NCBI GenBank assembly: GCA_900472625.1
Contig: UCIT01000007.1
Coordinates: 62,001-126,000, forward strand
Source of the DNA: Hyphomicrobiales bacterium
Lineage (GTDB): Bacteria; Pseudomonadota; Alphaproteobacteria; Rhizobiales; Rhizobiaceae
Direction: 5' to 3'
Length of the DNA: 64,000 nt
Position numbers and translations under genes: made by a program. Below the pieces are notes generated by a model. That model was given only the letters and a program-made list of their open reading frames with translations. It was not told the origin of the DNA and ran no database searches. Each line of letters opens with the position of its first letter. Within the stretch, counting starts at the first letter, position 1. Below, one piece after another: positions 19,869-28,539 of the stretch.

Positions 19869-21305
19869 ATGTCCCCAAAAAAGACGACGCTGAAGCCTGC
19901 CAAGAACGTTCCCGCCTCGAAGAAGTCTCCCCCTGACCCGGGATCTCTGCGCGGCGTGGCCTCCTGGAAGGAAGCAGCGCAGTTCTTGCGGGCACGCGGG
20001 ATCGAGGACATTGAATGCATCACGCCTGATCTTGCCGGCGTGCCGCGCGGCAAGATGATGCCGAGCTCGAAGTTCACCTCCAATACTTCGCTGGCGCTGC
20101 CATCGGCAATCTACCGGCACACGATATCAGGCGAGTACCCTGAAGAGACCGAGAGCTTCCGCTACGAGCCGCGCGACAGCGACCTGAAGCTGGTGCCGGA
20201 TCTCTCGACGCTCTCCGTGGTGCCTTGGGAAACCGACCCGACGGCGCAGGTGATCTGCGATATCGTCAGCGCTGACGGCGAGGAAGTATCCTATACGCCA
20301 CGCAACGTGTTGAAGCGGGTGATGAAGCTCTACCACGACCGCGGCTGGAAGCCGATCGTGGCGCCGGAGATCGAGTTCTATCTGGTCGCCAAGAACGACG
20401 ACCCGGATTATCCGCTGCATCCGCCGAAAGGCCGCTCTGGCCGCGCCATTCTCGGCGGCCAAGGCTATTCGATCGCCGGGATCAACGAATTCGACGAACT
20501 GATCGACGACATCTATCACTTCTCGGAAAAGCAGGGTCTGGAGATCGACACGCTGATCCATGAAGAGGGCCCGGCACAGCTTGAAATCAACCTGCGCCAC
20601 GGCAATCCGATCGAGCTTGCCGACCAGGTGTTCCTGTTCAAGCGGACGATCCGCGAGGCGGCGATGAAGCATGGCATCTACGCCACCTTCATGGCCAAGC
20701 CGATGCAGGGCCAGGCCGGATCGGCGATGCACATCCACCAGTCGGTGATCCACGAGGACACCGGCAAGAACGTGTTTTCCAATCCCGACGGATCGCCTTC
20801 GAAGGAGTTCTTCCACTTCATCGGCGGGATGCAGAAATACGTGCCGAGCGCGCTGTGCATGCTGGCGCCCTACGTCAATTCCTACCGCCGGCTGACGCCC
20901 GACATGTCGTGCCCTGTGAACAATGCCTGGGGCTACGACAACCGGACGACGGCCTTCCGCGTGCCGGTGTCGGATCCGCAGGCGCGGCGTGTAGAGAACC
21001 GGCTGCCGAGTTCGGATGCCAACCCGTATCTGGCGCTGGCGGCGTCGCTCGCCTGCGGCCTGCTCGGGATCATGAAGGAGATCGAGCCAACGGCACCGAC
21101 CGAGGATTCGGCGAACGAAGGTTCGATCGAACTGCCGCGCGGACTGCTGGAAGCCGTCTCGCTGATGGAAGACGAGCCGGCCTTCGAAGAAATTTTCGGG
21201 CGCGAGTTCATCGGGCTTTATGCCGGCGTCAAGCGCGGCGAGTTCGAGACCTTCATGCAGGTGATCAGCCCGTGGGAGCGCGAATTCCTGCTCCTCAACG
21301 TGTGA
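19869..21305 (+). CDS. Glutamine synthetase family protein, probably gamma-glutamylputrescine synthetase-like
   Basis: A 478-residue member of the glutamine synthetase family. The N-terminus has a short lysine/proline-rich extension. The catalytic domain includes PEIEFYLV, the histidine-containing GQAGSAMHIHQS and the arginine-rich NPYLALAASLACGLLGI regions. It is not GlnA: the beta-grasp region is divergent and a FAD oxidase follows 10 bases later, the arrangement of the Puu pathway, where PuuA glutamylates putrescine and PuuB oxidises the product. A role with another amine cannot be excluded. The start codon was chosen where similarity-like sequence begins; its ribosome-binding site is weak. 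Confidence 0.8.
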   Translation: MSPKKTTLKPAKNVPASKKSPPDPGSLRGVASWKEAAQFLRARGIEDIECITPDLAGVPRGKMMPSSKFTSNTSLALPSAIYRHTISGEYPEETESFRYEPRDSDLKLVPDLSTLSVVPWETDPTAQVICDIVSADGEEVSYTPRNVLKRVMKLYHDRGWKPIVAPEIEFYLVAKNDDPDYPLHPPKGRSGRAILGGQGYSIAGINEFDELIDDIYHFSEKQGLEIDTLIHEEGPAQLEINLRHGNPIELADQVFLFKRTIREAAMKHGIYATFMAKPMQGQAGSAMHIHQSVIHEDTGKNVFSNPDGSPSKEFFHFIGGMQKYVPSALCMLAPYVNSYRRLTPDMSCPVNNAWGYDNRTTAFRVPVSDPQARRVENRLPSSDANPYLALAASLACGLLGIMKEIEPTAPTEDSANEGSIELPRGLLEAVSLMEDEPAFEEIFGREFIGLYAGVKRGEFETFMQVISPWEREFLLLNV

Positions 21306-21315
21306 GGTGCTTGCC

Positions 21316-22614
21316 ATGACATCGCAAGAAACGTGGCAGAGCCCGATCGCGCCCGGGATTTCCTGGTATCAGGCAACGGCGGGCGAACGGCCCGTCTATC
21401 CCGCGCTCGACGGATCGAGAACATGCGACGTCGCCATCATCGGCGGCGGCTACACCGGACTGCAGGCCGCCTACAACCTCGCCAAGGCGGGTGTTTCAGT
21501 GGTGCTGATCGAAGCCTGCCGCTTCGGCGACGGCGCATCCGGACGCAATGGCGGCCAACTCGGCACCGGGCAGCGCTCGTGGCCGGAGGAACTGGAAGAG
21601 CAGATCGGCTACGAGCGATCGAAAGCGCTGTTCGATCTGGCGGAAGGCGCCAAGAGGCATCTGCTCGACTTCGCGACCGAGCACCAGATCGACATCGATT
21701 TCATGCCCGGCCAGATGAACGTCGCGCACAAGGCGAGCTATGAGCGCGCCTATCGCGACAATGCCGAGATCGCCGCCACGCGCTACGACTATCCGCATGC
21801 GCAGTTCATGGACAAGGCGGAGACGCAGGAGCGGCTGGGATCGAAACGCTATTTCTGCGGCGTTCGCGATAGCGGTACCGGGCACATTCATCCGCTGAAG
21901 CTTTTGATCGGGCTTGCCCGCGTTGCCGCCAATGCCGGCGCCGAGGTCTATGAGATGACCAAGGCGACGTCCATTCGCCAAGGCGGCGGGAAAGTGACGA
22001 TCGATACGCCGCGCGGGCAGATCGTTGCCGACAAGGCGCTGATTGCCTGCAACGGCTATATCGAGAACCTGGAGCCGGTGACGGCAAGCCATGTGATGCC
22101 GATCCGCTCCTTCATCGGCACAACGGCACCGCTCAGCGACCATCCCGGTGTGATTTCGGGTGGCGAAGCCGTCGCCGATTCGCGCTTCGTGGTGCGCTAT
22201 TTCCGCAAATCCAAAGACGGCCGGCTGCTGTTTGGTGGTCGCGAGGCCTATACGTCGGACAATCCGCGCGACATTTCGCAGCACATCCGGCGGCAGATCG
22301 CCGAGATCTATCCGGAACTCGACAATGTCGAGATCACCCATGCCTGGGGCGGCTCCGTCGGGATTACCATGCCGCGGCAGCCGTTCGTGCGCGAGGTGAT
22401 GCCCGGCGTGACCTCGATCGGCGGCTATTCCGGCCACGGCGTCATGCTTTCCAACTACTGCGGAAGGCTCTATGCCGAAACTGTGATCGGGCGTTCAGGC
22501 GATCTCGACCTCTTCAAGTCGCTGAAGGTGCCGCCGTTTCCGGGCGGATCGGCGGCCCGGGCACCGCTGCTTTTCCTGGCGCTTTCCTGGTTTGCGCTGC
22601 GCGACAAGTTTTAG
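21316..22614 (+). CDS. FAD-dependent oxidoreductase, PuuB/OrdL-like
   Basis: A 432-residue DAO-superfamily flavoprotein. The dinucleotide-binding motif AIIGGGYTGLQAAYNLAKAG lies near residue 40, and ASGRNGGQLGTGQRSW soon after resembles the covalent or near-flavin region of gamma-glutamylputrescine oxidases. The C-terminal GGYSGHGVMLSNYCGRL motif closes the FAD site. It is coupled to the glutamine-synthetase-like gene, and together they suggest oxidation of a glutamylated amine. PotFGHI about 13 kb away would supply putrescine. The substrate assignment is an inference from context. Confidence 0.82.
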   Translation: MTSQETWQSPIAPGISWYQATAGERPVYPALDGSRTCDVAIIGGGYTGLQAAYNLAKAGVSVVLIEACRFGDGASGRNGGQLGTGQRSWPEELEEQIGYERSKALFDLAEGAKRHLLDFATEHQIDIDFMPGQMNVAHKASYERAYRDNAEIAATRYDYPHAQFMDKAETQERLGSKRYFCGVRDSGTGHIHPLKLLIGLARVAANAGAEVYEMTKATSIRQGGGKVTIDTPRGQIVADKALIACNGYIENLEPVTASHVMPIRSFIGTTAPLSDHPGVISGGEAVADSRFVVRYFRKSKDGRLLFGGREAYTSDNPRDISQHIRRQIAEIYPELDNVEITHAWGGSVGITMPRQPFVREVMPGVTSIGGYSGHGVMLSNYCGRLYAETVIGRSGDLDLFKSLKVPPFPGGSAARAPLLFLALSWFALRDKF

Positions 22615-22748
22615 TCAGATTGCGGATTTCCTCGGGCGCCAATTCGATCTAAAACCAGTGCCGAACAAATTCGTTGCAGCGCACGCTGGCTTTTTTAAAT
22701 CGATTAGATTAAAGAGGCCATGAACCAGTCTGATTGAGAGATAGCCTC

Positions 22749-24224
22749 ATGAGCAGCCAAATCATTCCCGTTGAACCTTTCGATTACGTCGTTTTCGGCG
22801 GCAGTGGCGACCTTGCCGAGCGCAAGTTGCTGCCCGCACTTTACCATCGCCAGATCGAAGGCCAGTTCACCGAGCCGACCCGCATCATCGGCGCTTCCAG
22901 AAGCGCGTTGACCCACGAAGAATATCGCAAGTTCGCGATGGATGCCCTCAAGGAGCATCTGAAGAAGGGCGAGTATGACGAGGCCGAAGTCGCCAAGTTC
23001 TGCCAGCGCCTGTTCTATGTGCCGGTCGATGCCCGCTCCGACGCCGGCTGGGACCAGCTGAAGAAGCTGCTCGACGAGGGCAAGGATCGCGTTCGCGCCT
23101 TCTACCTCGCCGTTGCTCCGGGTATTTTCGGAGACATCTCGCAGAAGATCCACGACCACAAGCTGATCACCAAGACGACCCGCATCGTCGTTGAAAAGCC
23201 GATCGGCCGCGACCTGGCGTCGGCGCTGTCGCTCAACGACACGATCGGCAAGGTCTTCAAGGAAGAGCAGATCTTCCGCATCGACCACTATCTCGGCAAG
23301 GAAACCGTGCAGAACCTGATGGCTCTGCGCTTTGCCAACGCGCTCTATGAGCCGCTGTGGAATGCCAACTACATCGACCACGTGCAGATCACCGTTGCCG
23401 AATCCGTCGGCCTCGAAGGTCGCGCCGGTTACTACGACACAGCCGGCGCCCTTCGCGACATGGTGCAGAACCACATCATGCAGCTGGTCTGCCTGGTGGC
23501 GATGGAAGTGCCGTCGTCGATGGATTCCGAAGCCGTTCGCGACGAGAAGCTGAAGGTGCTGCGCGCGCTGAAGCCGATCGACGCCTCGAATGTCGAGCAG
23601 GCCACGGTGCGCGGCCAGTATCGCGCCGGCGCTTCGGCGGGCGGCCCGGTCAAGGGCTATCTCGAAGAGCTCGAAGGCGGCGTGTCCAACACCGAAACCT
23701 TCGTCGCCATCAAGGCCGAGATCAACAACTGGCGCTGGGCAGGCGTTCCCTTCTACATCCGCACCGGCAAGCGTCTTGCCGGCCGCATGTCGGAGATCGT
23801 CATCACCTTCAAGTCGATCCCGCATTCGGTGTTCGACCATTCGGCCGGTCGCATCAACCAGAACCAGCTGATCATCCGCCTGCAGCCCGACGAAGGCGTC
23901 AAGCAGTCGCTGATGATCAAGGATCCGGGCCCGGGCGGCATGCGCCTGCGCAACGTCTCGCTCGACATGAGCTTCGCCGATTCCTTCCAGGTCCGTAACC
24001 CTGATGCCTACGAGCGCCTGCTGATGGACGTGATCCGTTCGAACCAGACGCTGTTCATGCGCCGCGACGAGGTGGAAGCGGCATGGCAGTGGGTCGACCC
24101 GATCCTCAAGGGCTGGGAATCCACTGGCCAGAAGGTTCAGGGCTACACGGCCGGCACCTGGGGTCCGAGCCAGTCGATCGCGCTGATCGAGCGTGACGGC
24201 CGCACCTGGCACGACAACATCTAA
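22749..24224 (+). CDS. zwf: Glucose-6-phosphate 1-dehydrogenase
   Basis: A 491-residue enzyme oxidising glucose-6-phosphate to 6-phosphogluconolactone with NADP or NAD. The Rossmann motif is near residue 17 (VVFGGSGDLAERKLLP), and the active-site signature RIDHYLGKE lies near residues 177-185. It is first in a zwf-pgl-edd operon that makes up the oxidative and Entner-Doudoroff entry route, the main glucose path in rhizobia. I start at the ATG at 22749, with a purine-rich stretch upstream. Confidence 0.96.
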   Translation: MSSQIIPVEPFDYVVFGGSGDLAERKLLPALYHRQIEGQFTEPTRIIGASRSALTHEEYRKFAMDALKEHLKKGEYDEAEVAKFCQRLFYVPVDARSDAGWDQLKKLLDEGKDRVRAFYLAVAPGIFGDISQKIHDHKLITKTTRIVVEKPIGRDLASALSLNDTIGKVFKEEQIFRIDHYLGKETVQNLMALRFANALYEPLWNANYIDHVQITVAESVGLEGRAGYYDTAGALRDMVQNHIMQLVCLVAMEVPSSMDSEAVRDEKLKVLRALKPIDASNVEQATVRGQYRAGASAGGPVKGYLEELEGGVSNTETFVAIKAEINNWRWAGVPFYIRTGKRLAGRMSEIVITFKSIPHSVFDHSAGRINQNQLIIRLQPDEGVKQSLMIKDPGPGGMRLRNVSLDMSFADSFQVRNPDAYERLLMDVIRSNQTLFMRRDEVEAAWQWVDPILKGWESTGQKVQGYTAGTWGPSQSIALIERDGRTWHDNI

Positions 24225-24235
24225 GGGCGAGAGCG

Positions 24236-24934
24236 ATGGCAGCGACTGTACACAATTTCGCCAATGCCGCCGAACTGGCGCGCAACCTTGCGGACAAGGT
24301 CGCCGCGTCGCTTTCGGCCGCCATCACGAGCAAGGGGACGGCAGTGATTGCCGTTTCCGGCGGCTCGACACCGAAAGCCTTCTTCCAGGAACTGTCGATA
24401 CGCGACATCGACTGGGCGAAGGTGACGATCACGCTGGTGGACGAACGCTTCGTGCCTGCGGACAACCCACGCTCCAACCACCTGCTGGTGGCGAGCAACC
24501 TGCTACAGAACAAGGCCAAGGCGGCGACATTCCAGCCGCTCTACCAGGCTGCCGCCTCCGTCGAGGACGCCGCAAAGCTCTCGACATCAGCCACGGCCTC
24601 GATCGGCAATCCGTTCGACGTTGTCATTCTCGGCATGGGCGGCGACGGCCACACGGCCTCGTTCTTCCCCGGCGGCAACAACCTTGCCGTGGCACTTGAT
24701 CCCAAGACACCGCGCGGCGTCATCACCATGGATGCGGAAGGTGCCGGCGAACCGCGCCTGACCTTCACATTCTCCAGCCTGCAAGATGCAGCGCTGCTCG
24801 TCCTTCACATCGAAGGGGAGAGCAAGAAAGATGTTCTGGCCAAGGCCGAAGGTGCAGGCGACGAGGCAGACATGCCCATTCGCGCCATTTTGCGCCGTGC
24901 CGCCTCGCCGCTCGATATCTACTGGGCTCCGTAA
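24236..24934 (+). CDS. pgl: 6-phosphogluconolactonase
   Basis: A 232-residue lactonase that hydrolyses 6-phosphogluconolactone, the Zwf product. Visible family motifs are VSGGSTPKAFFQEL near residue 40, TLVDERFVPADNPRSNH near 70 and the active-site-containing LGMGGDGHTASFFPG near 132. It begins 11 bases after zwf and is followed after 61 bases by edd, consistent with one operon. Confidence 0.95.
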   Translation: MAATVHNFANAAELARNLADKVAASLSAAITSKGTAVIAVSGGSTPKAFFQELSIRDIDWAKVTITLVDERFVPADNPRSNHLLVASNLLQNKAKAATFQPLYQAAASVEDAAKLSTSATASIGNPFDVVILGMGGDGHTASFFPGGNNLAVALDPKTPRGVITMDAEGAGEPRLTFTFSSLQDAALLVLHIEGESKKDVLAKAEGAGDEADMPIRAILRRAASPLDIYWAP

Positions 24935-24995
24935 GCCAAAAGGCACGGAGCCGACGAACAGACAATCGTAGACCAGGAAAAGACAAGGATCTCCC

Positions 24996-26816
24996 ATGTC
25001 CGCTCACTCGCGCGTTGCCGCCATCACAGCCCGTATCGTCGAACGGTCAAAACCGACGCGGGGGCTTTATCTCGAGCGATTACGGGACGCGGCGGGCAAG
25101 AGCGTGAACCGCTCTTCGCTCGGATGCGCGAACCTGGCACACGGCTTCGCAGTCTGTTCCCCCGCCGAGAAGGAAGCACTGGCCGGCGACCGTGTTTCCA
25201 ATCTCGGCATCATCACTTCCTACAACGACATGCTCTCCGCGCATCAGCCGTTCGAGACCTATCCGGCGATCATTCGTGAAGCGGCGGCGCAGGCCGGTGG
25301 CATCGCCCAGGTGGCGGGCGCGGTTCCCGCCATGTGCGATGGCGTGACCCAGGGCCAACCCGGCATGGAGCTGTCGCTGTTTTCGCGCGACCTGATCGCC
25401 ATGGCGGCCGGCGTCGGCCTGTCGCACAACATGTTCGATGCGGCGCTCTATCTCGGCGTCTGCGACAAGATCGTTCCGGGCCTCGTCATCGCCGCCCTCT
25501 CCTTCGGCCATCTGCCGGCAATCTTCGTTCCGGCCGGGCCAATGACGACGGGCCTGCCGAACGACGAGAAGTCGCGCGTCCGCCAGCTTTACGCAGAGGG
25601 CAAGGTCGGCCGTGCCGAGCTGCTGGAAGCTGAATCGAAGTCCTATCACGGGCCCGGCACCTGTACCTTCTACGGGACCGCGAACTCCAACCAGATGCTG
25701 ATGGAGATCATGGGCTTCCATATGCCCGGCTCGTCCTTCATCAATCCGAATACGCCGCTGCGCGAAGCCTTCACCCGCGAGGCGACCAAGCGGGCGCTGG
25801 CCATCACCGCGCAGGGCAACGAGTTCACGCCCGCCGGCGAGATGATCGACGAGCGCTCGATCGTCAACGGCGTCGTCGGACTGCACGCCACCGGTGGGTC
25901 GACCAACCACACGCTTCACATCGTCGCCATGGCGCGCGCCGCCGGCATCCAGCTGACCTGGCAGGATATTGCCGAACTTTCGGAAGTGGTGCCGCTGCTC
26001 GCCCGCGTCTATCCGAACGGGCTTGCCGACGTCAACCATTTCCACGCAGCCGGCGGCATGGGCTTCCTGATCAAGGAACTGTTGAAGCACGGTCTGGTGC
26101 ATGAGGACGTCCGCACCGTGTTCGGCCACGGGCTGCAGGCCTACACGATCGATCCGCGGCTCGGCGAGGATGGCGGCATCGTGCGCGAGCCGGCGCCCGA
26201 AAAGAGCGTCGATCCAAAGGTTCTCGCCAGCATCGAAACGCCGTTCCAGGCGAATGGCGGGCTGAAGATGCTGCGTGGCAATCTCGGCAAGGCTGTCATC
26301 AAGATCTCGGCCGTCAAGGCCGACCGCCATGTGATCGAAGCGCCTGCGATGATCTTCCATAGCCAGCAGGAGCTGCAGGACGCGTTCAAGGACGGCAAGC
26401 TGAACCGCGACTTCATCGCCGTCGTGCGCTTCCAGGGACCGAAGGCCAACGGGATGCCGGAGCTGCACAAGCTGACGCCTCCGCTCGGCGTGCTGCAGGA
26501 CCGCGGTTTTCGCGTGGCGCTTTTGACCGACGGGCGCATGTCGGGTGCTTCAGGCAAGGTGCCGGCGGCGATCCACGTGACGCCGGAGGCCGTCGATGGC
26601 GGGCCGATCGCACGCATCCGCGAAGGTGACATGATCCGGCTCGACGCCATTGCCGGCACGCTTGAAGTGCTGGTCGATGCCGCCGACATGGCCGAGCGCG
26701 AACCTGTCAGCGCCGATCTCTCCGACAACGAGTTCGGCATGGGCCGCGAGCTGTTCGCACCGTTCCGCCGCGCCGTCGGCGCGTCCGACCGGGGCGCGAG
26801 CGTGCTGTTCAGTTAA
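24996..26816 (+). CDS. edd: 6-phosphogluconate dehydratase
   Basis: A 606-residue IlvD/Edd family dehydratase. It converts 6-phosphogluconate to KDPG in the Entner-Doudoroff pathway using an iron-sulfur cluster. Likely cluster and active-site cysteines are in [16 protein letters not shown] and [11 protein letters not shown]. The conserved GPMTTGLPN and [22 protein letters not shown] motifs are present. It is the last gene of the zwf-pgl-edd operon and is followed by a strong terminator. The KDPG aldolase gene eda is not in the window. Confidence 0.96.
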   Translation: MSAHSRVAAITARIVERSKPTRGLYLERLRDAAGKSVNRSSLGCANLAHGFAVCSPAEKEALAGDRVSNLGIITSYNDMLSAHQPFETYPAIIREAAAQAGGIAQVAGAVPAMCDGVTQGQPGMELSLFSRDLIAMAAGVGLSHNMFDAALYLGVCDKIVPGLVIAALSFGHLPAIFVPAGPMTTGLPNDEKSRVRQLYAEGKVGRAELLEAESKSYHGPGTCTFYGTANSNQMLMEIMGFHMPGSSFINPNTPLREAFTREATKRALAITAQGNEFTPAGEMIDERSIVNGVVGLHATGGSTNHTLHIVAMARAAGIQLTWQDIAELSEVVPLLARVYPNGLADVNHFHAAGGMGFLIKELLKHGLVHEDVRTVFGHGLQAYTIDPRLGEDGGIVREPAPEKSVDPKVLASIETPFQANGGLKMLRGNLGKAVIKISAVKADRHVIEAPAMIFHSQQELQDAFKDGKLNRDFIAVVRFQGPKANGMPELHKLTPPLGVLQDRGFRVALLTDGRMSGASGKVPAAIHVTPEAVDGGPIARIREGDMIRLDAIAGTLEVLVDAADMAEREPVSADLSDNEFGMGRELFAPFRRAVGASDRGASVLFS

Positions 26817-26837
26817 GCCACGCTTTTCCGACGAAAT

Positions 26838-26872
26838 GACAAAGCCCGCGAGACGATCTCGCGGGCTTTGTC
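26838..26872 (+). terminator. Strong terminator after edd
   Basis: A perfect 16-bp stem (GACAAAGCCCGCGAGA with its complement) and a 3-base loop lie 22 bases after the edd stop. It also lies just after the end of the minus-strand PilZ-like gene, so it may serve both directions. Confidence 0.85.
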
Positions 26873-26895
26873 GTTCAAGTCAGTCTTCGACAGTT

Positions 26896-27306
26896 CTAGC
26901 CGCGGATGTCGAGTACGCGGTCGCGGTGGGACGGGTGCGTGCTGTAGACGAAGATCTTGTTCAGTTCCTTGTCGGTCAGCATGCGCAGGAAGCGCACTTC
27001 AACAGTGTTGTTGGCGTTTACCCGCGTCAGCATGCAGCCGATCTTGGTGATGCGCGCGTCGGGCAGATCGAGATAGAACTGCCGCGGCAGATTGAACTGG
27101 GTGAGAATCGCGAGAACCGCGCTGCTCTTGGAGATGCGGATGATGTCGCAACGGCGCGAGGCCATGTTCATGACGCCATTCTCGGTATATTCGAGACGTG
27201 CGGCGTTCATCGTATCCTCCATCTTGAACCGCACTTCGCGGTCGTACATGAAGGATTCTTCCTTGCTCAAAAAATGTCTTGGTGACTGTGGGGTGGGTGT
27301 CGCCAC
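26896..27306 (-). CDS. Small PilZ-like protein of unknown function
   Basis: A 136-residue soluble protein with a compact beta-rich body (FYLDLPDARITKIGCMLTRVNANNTVEVRFL) that has the general layout of a PilZ domain. The usual c-di-GMP-binding RxxxR and (D/N)xSxxG motifs are degenerate; the equivalent region reads RRCDIIRISKSSAV. Two starts are possible: GTG at 27306 with GAGGAA upstream, and ATG at 27249 with AAGGAAG upstream, giving 117 residues. It stands alone between edd and aglK. Binding of a nucleotide is doubtful. Confidence 0.7.
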   Translation of the reverse strand: MATPTPQSPRHFLSKEESFMYDREVRFKMEDTMNAARLEYTENGVMNMASRRCDIIRISKSSAVLAILTQFNLPRQFYLDLPDARITKIGCMLTRVNANNTVEVRFLRMLTDKELNKIFVYSTHPSHRDRVLDIRG

Positions 27307-27381
27307 GGTAATATTCCTCTAGATAGGCAATGAGGAAAGTCTACCAAGCGATATTTAACAGAAAGTGAGAGCGGCAGCGCC

Positions 27382-27408
27382 TTGGGCCGATTTTTGCTAT
27401 CGGCCCAA
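27382..27408 (-). terminator. Terminator of the agl operon
   Basis: A perfect 10-bp stem (TTGGGCCGAT with ATCGGCCCAA) and a T-rich loop lie 14 bases after the aglK stop. The tail after the stem on the minus strand is GC-rich, so termination relies mainly on the stem. Confidence 0.6.
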
Positions 27409-27422
27409 AGATAAGTCAGGGC

Positions 27423-28514
27423 TTACTTTCGGTAGGTCCGGCCATCGGCATCGAACAGATGCAGCTTCGAGCGCTCGGCGGAGAAATGCATCTTCTGACC
27501 GCGCGTCACATCATGGGTGCCCGGCAGCTTGACGATGATCGGCTCGTTCGGCACCAGTCCTTCGATATAGAGCAGCGTGACCTCGCCGAGCGATTCCACA
27601 ATCGCCACTTCGCCCTCGAACAGATAGTCGTCGGTAGCACCGGCAATACGCAGGTCTTCCGGGCGAACGCCGAAGCTGGCGGTCTTGCCCTTCTCCGACA
27701 CCGGTGTCGGGATATCCAGCGTGACGGATTTTCCACCGGTCAGCGTCACCGTCGTGCTGGCGCCGGCATCGGTGATCTTGGCGGGGATGACGTTCATGGC
27801 CGGTGAGCCGATGAACTTGGCAACGAAGAGGTTGGCCGGGCGCTCGTAGAGTTCCAACGGCGCGCCGACTTGCTCGATGTTTCCGGCCGAGAGAACCACG
27901 ATGCGGTCGGCCAGCGTCATCGCCTCGACCTGGTCGTGGGTGACGTAGATCATCGTCGTGTCGGCCATCTGCTCGTTGAGGCGGGCGATCTCGATGCGGG
28001 TGGCGACACGAAGTGCTGCGTCGAGGTTCGACAGCGGCTCGTCGAACAGGAAGACCTTCGGATTGCGGCAGATGGCGCGGCCGATGGCAACGCGCTGGCG
28101 CTGGCCGCCGGAAAGCGCCTTGGGCAGGCGGTCGAGATAGGCGGTCAACTGCAGGCTTTCGGCGGCCGCGCGGACGCGGCGATCGATCTCCTGCTTGTTC
28201 TCGCCGGCGATCTTCATGCCGAAGGCCATGTTGTCGTAGACGGTCATATGCGGATAGAGCGCATAGGACTGGAACACCATGGCGATGCCGCGCTTGGACG
28301 GCGGCACGTCGTTGACCAGCTGGCCGTCGATATACATGTCGCCGCCGGTGATGTTCTCCAGCCCGGCGATCATGCGCAGCAGCGTGGACTTGCCGCAGCC
28401 CGACGGACCGACGAACACAACGAATTCGCCCTCCTTGATCTCCAGATCGATCCCGTGGAGCACGTCCACGGAACCGTAGGATTTGCGAATGTCCTTGAGC
28501 GTCAGTCCAGTCAT
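27423..28514 (-). CDS. aglK: Alpha-glucoside ABC transporter, ATP-binding protein AglK
   Basis: A 363-residue MalK/UgpC-type ATPase. Walker A (GPSGCGKST) is near residue 37, the signature LSGGQRQRVAIGR near 135 and Walker B (VFLFDEPLSNLD) near 157. It carries the C-terminal TOBE/MalK regulatory domain. I chose the ATG at 28514 because GGAGGAGGAG lies directly upstream; the frame is open 34 codons further but without AglK-like sequence. It energises AglFG. It is the last gene of aglEFGAK, and the ribosome-binding site lies in the short gap after aglA. Confidence 0.94.
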   Translation of the reverse strand: MTGLTLKDIRKSYGSVDVLHGIDLEIKEGEFVVFVGPSGCGKSTLLRMIAGLENITGGDMYIDGQLVNDVPPSKRGIAMVFQSYALYPHMTVYDNMAFGMKIAGENKQEIDRRVRAAAESLQLTAYLDRLPKALSGGQRQRVAIGRAICRNPKVFLFDEPLSNLDAALRVATRIEIARLNEQMADTTMIYVTHDQVEAMTLADRIVVLSAGNIEQVGAPLELYERPANLFVAKFIGSPAMNVIPAKITDAGASTTVTLTGGKSVTLDIPTPVSEKGKTASFGVRPEDLRIAGATDDYLFEGEVAIVESLGEVTLLYIEGLVPNEPIIVKLPGTHDVTRGQKMHFSAERSKLHLFDADGRTYRK

Positions 28515-28539
28515 CGAATTCTCCTCCTCCAGAAGTCCA

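Noticed and set aside
22704..24212. A 502-codon open frame opposite zwf
   Set aside because: It lies entirely antisense to a certain glucose-6-phosphate dehydrogenase gene, has no ribosome-binding site and no recognisable domain.
25080..26468. A 462-codon open frame opposite edd
   Set aside because: It is antisense to edd, with shadow-type composition and no domain.
26838..26872. The long palindrome after edd as a mobile-element end
   Set aside because: It has the size, loop and position of an ordinary terminator, and no partner repeat or target duplication was seen.
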